Of a DNA stretch of 64,000 bases, positions 61,802-64,000 are shown piece after piece; the stretch's first letter is position 1, and each line of letters opens with the position of its first letter. The stretch is taken from NCBI RefSeq assembly GCF_002002735.1, contig NZ_MUNY01000078.1, positions 1-64,000 on the forward strand, given 5' to 3'. The stretch is from Algoriphagus sp. A40. GTDB taxonomy: Bacteria > Bacteroidota > Bacteroidia > Cytophagales > Cyclobacteriaceae. Both the position numbers and the translations under genes were made by a program. The notes under the pieces are model-generated. The model did no database searches, was not told where the DNA came from, and was given only the letters and a program-made list of their open reading frames with translations.

Positions 61802-63874
61802 TTAAACAGGGGAATGTTGAAACTTGACCACCATCATTGAGTAATCATCATCTATCATCCCATCCCCACCTACAAATAGGTGGAGGGAATCTATCAATTG
61901 GTTTTGGATTTGACGTGCACTTTTTGAGTGGTGGATTTCCACCAAACTTCGGATTCGCTCAAATCCGAATTGATTGCCTTTTTGATTTTTGGCTTCCACG
62001 ATACCATCTGTGATCAACACCAGAATGTCTTCAGGCTCATAGGTGAAGGTTTTCTCCTGAACGTGATTTTCATACTGCTTGTTTCTTAAAATTCCCAAAC
62101 CCAAGCCGTCGAAAAACAAAAACTCTGATTTGGCCTCTTTGGCTTTGTAAAACAGGGTGGGGATATGTCCGGCTCTTGAATGACAGATTTTTTGTTCCTT
62201 GATATTGATCTGGAAAATCGAAGCCGTGATAAAATGGTTCCTTTCCAGGCATTTGCTTAAGGCGGAATTAGCCCAGATCATAAACTGCACCGGACTCAGG
62301 TTAAGCTGGATCAGACTGTGGAAGACTCCTTTCATCTGTGACATATGGAATGCCGCCGAAGTTCCCTTGCCGGAGACGTCTCCAATGATCAAGACATACC
62401 GGTTGTCATCCAACTTATAGGTGTCATAGTAATCACCTCCTACCTCATCTGCGGCATTGGAGAATGCGCAGATTTCGAATGAGTCCGGATGGTCCAGTTT
62501 GGCAGGAAGCAGTGCCTTTTGCACCCTTTGGGCAATCTTGAGTTCTTCCTGGTATCGCTCGTTTTGTATGGCCTGGTTCATGAGCCGGTGGTTTTCCACT
62601 GCAATACAGGCCTGCCGTACAAAGGTGCTGATGATGTTGATCATCTCCTTGTTAAATCCATCCCGGACTTCCTTACACAGCACCATCCGGCCAATGGCGG
62701 TTTTGTTGATAACCAAGGGTATCAGCAGGATGGATTCGTATCGGGGATGTTCCAGGCGGATCAGGAGAGGCTGAAGCATTTCGGGCCGATCAGTCGAGGC
62801 CCATTCGGTTGCTGATTTTTGGGTTTTGATCAATTCTGAAAGGTCCTCCTTGGTCGCTTCGTCCAAGAATCTTAGCTGGTTGATTCCTGCATTTTGTTCT
62901 TCTGGATTGATTTCAATCCAAGCCCCATCGGAATAAGAGGCACTCATGCAGCTGTCCAGGAGAATGTCCAAAACCTGTTCTTCATTGTCTTCCGGCTGAA
63001 TTGATTGGCTCAGCCGCTGAAAATTGATGGCCTCGGTCAGCTTTTGTTCGAAAACTGAAGAGGTCGGCAGGTTAAATAGCGTCACCAAAAAACTGAAAAT
63101 CGCATAGATAAAAATAAATCCAAACAAGGCCATCAAAAACAAATTGTCTGTGAGATTGACCATGTAGTTTTTCGCCTGAGTATAGACCAAAAGCCTACTG
63201 AATAGGTAACCTGTACTCAGGAGGATAAGGAAAAGAAATAGCAGTGATTTCCATTTTTCCTTAAAGGTGAGGTAGGGAATCCATTTCAGATTGCCGGAAA
63301 GCACGATGGAAATCACCAAGATGATGACCATCCCAAAAAGGAAACTGTAATCGAAATTATTCTTGTTGAAAAACACAAAAAACATGGCCAATAGCATGGC
63401 AAATTCGAAAGCCTGCCACTGTTTGACTACCTGTTTGTTTTTCTGATATAGGATCAAATGCTTCCAAAGCAAGGCCGAGGAAATCAGAAAAATGGTTGTA
63501 AGGGCAAAATTCACATGGTAAAAGAAGTTTTTCAGAAAGGGCTCAGTTGCAAGTTTGCTATCTCCCATGGAGAAGTAAAAAAGCTCGGTAATCAGTGCCA
63601 CGCCACTGGCAAAAATTCCTGTGGATGCCGCCCTCCAAAGCAGTTGAAGAAAATCACTCTGAATGTTTTTGCCAATCGAATAGCTGTAAAAGCCATACAG
63701 GGTAAAAAAGAAAATGATCTCAAGAATCCAGGTGAATTCATCTGAAATGCCCGATTCTATCTCGTTGATAATGCCAAAAAGCCTGACCAAATCCACAAAC
63801 AGCAAAGCAAGCCACACCAAAACGGAGAGCAGGAGGCTGAGTTTACCGATATGAATGGAGGGGAGCTTGACCAT
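61802..63874 (-). CDS. Membrane GAF-SpoIIE (PP2C) phosphatase
   Basis: This 690-residue protein has about eight membrane helices in residues 1-270, then a GAF domain (about 285-440) and a SpoIIE-type PP2C phosphatase domain (455-690). Metal-binding aspartates are in EVGGDYYDTY, IIGDVSGKG, LITDGIVEAK and DDDYSMMVV. It should dephosphorylate the STAS protein and so release or trigger its partner. The membrane part looks like a sensor. It heads the three-gene partner-switching unit. Confidence 0.92.
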   Translation of the reverse strand: MVKLPSIHIGKLSLLLSVLVWLALLFVDLVRLFGIINEIESGISDEFTWILEIIFFFTLYGFYSYSIGKNIQSDFLQLLWRAASTGIFASGVALITELFYFSMGDSKLATEPFLKNFFYHVNFALTTIFLISSALLWKHLILYQKNKQVVKQWQAFEFAMLLAMFFVFFNKNNFDYSFLFGMVIILVISIVLSGNLKWIPYLTFKEKWKSLLFLFLILLSTGYLFSRLLVYTQAKNYMVNLTDNLFLMALFGFIFIYAIFSFLVTLFNLPTSSVFEQKLTEAINFQRLSQSIQPEDNEEQVLDILLDSCMSASYSDGAWIEINPEEQNAGINQLRFLDEATKEDLSELIKTQKSATEWASTDRPEMLQPLLIRLEHPRYESILLIPLVINKTAIGRMVLCKEVRDGFNKEMINIISTFVRQACIAVENHRLMNQAIQNERYQEELKIAQRVQKALLPAKLDHPDSFEICAFSNAADEVGGDYYDTYKLDDNRYVLIIGDVSGKGTSAAFHMSQMKGVFHSLIQLNLSPVQFMIWANSALSKCLERNHFITASIFQINIKEQKICHSRAGHIPTLFYKAKEAKSEFLFFDGLGLGILRNKQYENHVQEKTFTYEPEDILVLITDGIVEAKNQKGNQFGFERIRSLVEIHHSKSARQIQNQLIDSLHLFVGGDGMIDDDYSMMVVKFQHSPV

Positions 63875-64000
63875 CGGAATGCTTTCGCAATAATACTGAA
63901 ACTGAACTAATCCTGATAGGGACGGCCGATTTCAGTCAGTTTTGACCTGTTAAAAATTGTAAACAGCAGTTCAGAGGCAAATCAATTCTTCTACTACTCC
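63875..64000. other. Upstream end of the window; possible 3' end of a further minus-strand gene
   Basis: On the minus strand an open frame enters from 64000 and reads VVEELICL before a TGA at 63973-63971. It may be the end of the next gene, but eight codons cannot identify it. Between 63875 and 63970 lies the presumed promoter of the phosphatase gene; TATTATTG on the minus strand near 63892 is a near match to the -7 element. Confidence 0.3.

Noticed and set aside
1-64000. Mobile elements, phage genes, tRNA or rRNA genes
   Set aside because: No transposase, integrase, terminal inverted repeats with target duplications, cloverleaf or rRNA-like sequence was recognised in any gap.

Overview
The window reads as a chromosomal segment from a member of the Bacteroidota, most likely order Cytophagales (Cyclobacteriaceae/Algoriphagus-like). 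The evidence is a set of lineage-typical traits: promoter motifs of the TTTG-N(18-22)-TAnnTTTG type; a Rho beginning MYNIEELR; an oversized NusB; an AccD that has lost most zinc-ribbon cysteines; a SpmA-free mre/mrd operon; the porG-uppS-bamA-skp-skp order; DUF6952 beside a peroxiredoxin; and a carboxypeptidase-regulatory-like domain on the TonB-dependent receptor. The genus is inferred. No rRNA, tRNA, CRISPR array, insertion sequence or prophage gene was recognised. Most of the window is core chromosome.

Layout. 1-3.5 kb: start of rho, recO, tdk, an adrenodoxin-type ferredoxin and a lineage-specific unknown protein. 3.7-9.2 kb: the rod-shape operon mreB-mreC-mreD-mrdA-rodA (minus strand). 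9.4-14.2 kb: the rimP-nusA-infB operon, with two GC-rich hairpins in its leader and in the nusA-infB gap. 14.3-24.8 kb: the most unusual region. It holds a small membrane protein, an exported unknown, an outer-membrane barrel and a two-domain vanadium-haloperoxidase/PAP2-like lipoprotein. After a strong terminator comes a tightly packed six-gene unit: DUF3179 membrane protein, AhpD-like, TonB-dependent receptor, MFS transporter, AhpD-like, AhpD-like. 24.9-26.5 kb: cstA on the minus strand.

27-35 kb: a bacterial homologue of the eukaryotic N-terminal glutamine amidase NTAQ1, accD, a stand-alone nqrF, then an overlapping four-gene unit (ureohydrolase-like protein with altered metal ligands, cytochrome-b5-like protein, amino-sugar kinase, murQ), and an rluB-type pseudouridine synthase with a long tandem-repeat N-terminus. 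35-43 kb (minus strand): a thioredoxin, then the envelope block CBS protein-nadK-porG-uppS-bamA-skp-skp, which joins outer-membrane assembly to type IX secretion. 43-48.8 kb: chromate transporter, 2-oxoglutarate oxygenase, an unknown lipoprotein, serS and a peroxiredoxin-thioredoxin-DUF6952 redox operon.

48.9-55 kb (minus strand): bestrophin, the nusB-ytxH-DUF1573-yajC-ybbR-coaE operon and an amino-acid dehydrogenase. 55-57.4 kb: an ABC exporter and a coiled-coil protein. 57.5-63.9 kb (minus strand): two parvulin-type chaperones, then a partner-switching module (membrane GAF-SpoIIE phosphatase, STAS antagonist, RsbW-like kinase).

The best candidates for undescribed biology are the DUF3179/AhpD/TonB/MFS operon with its neighbouring duplicated haloperoxidase-like lipoprotein, the NTAQ1 homologue, and the ureohydrolase-like/b5/kinase/murQ unit. 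Several intergenic gaps also carry degenerate short-word repeats that no gene explains.
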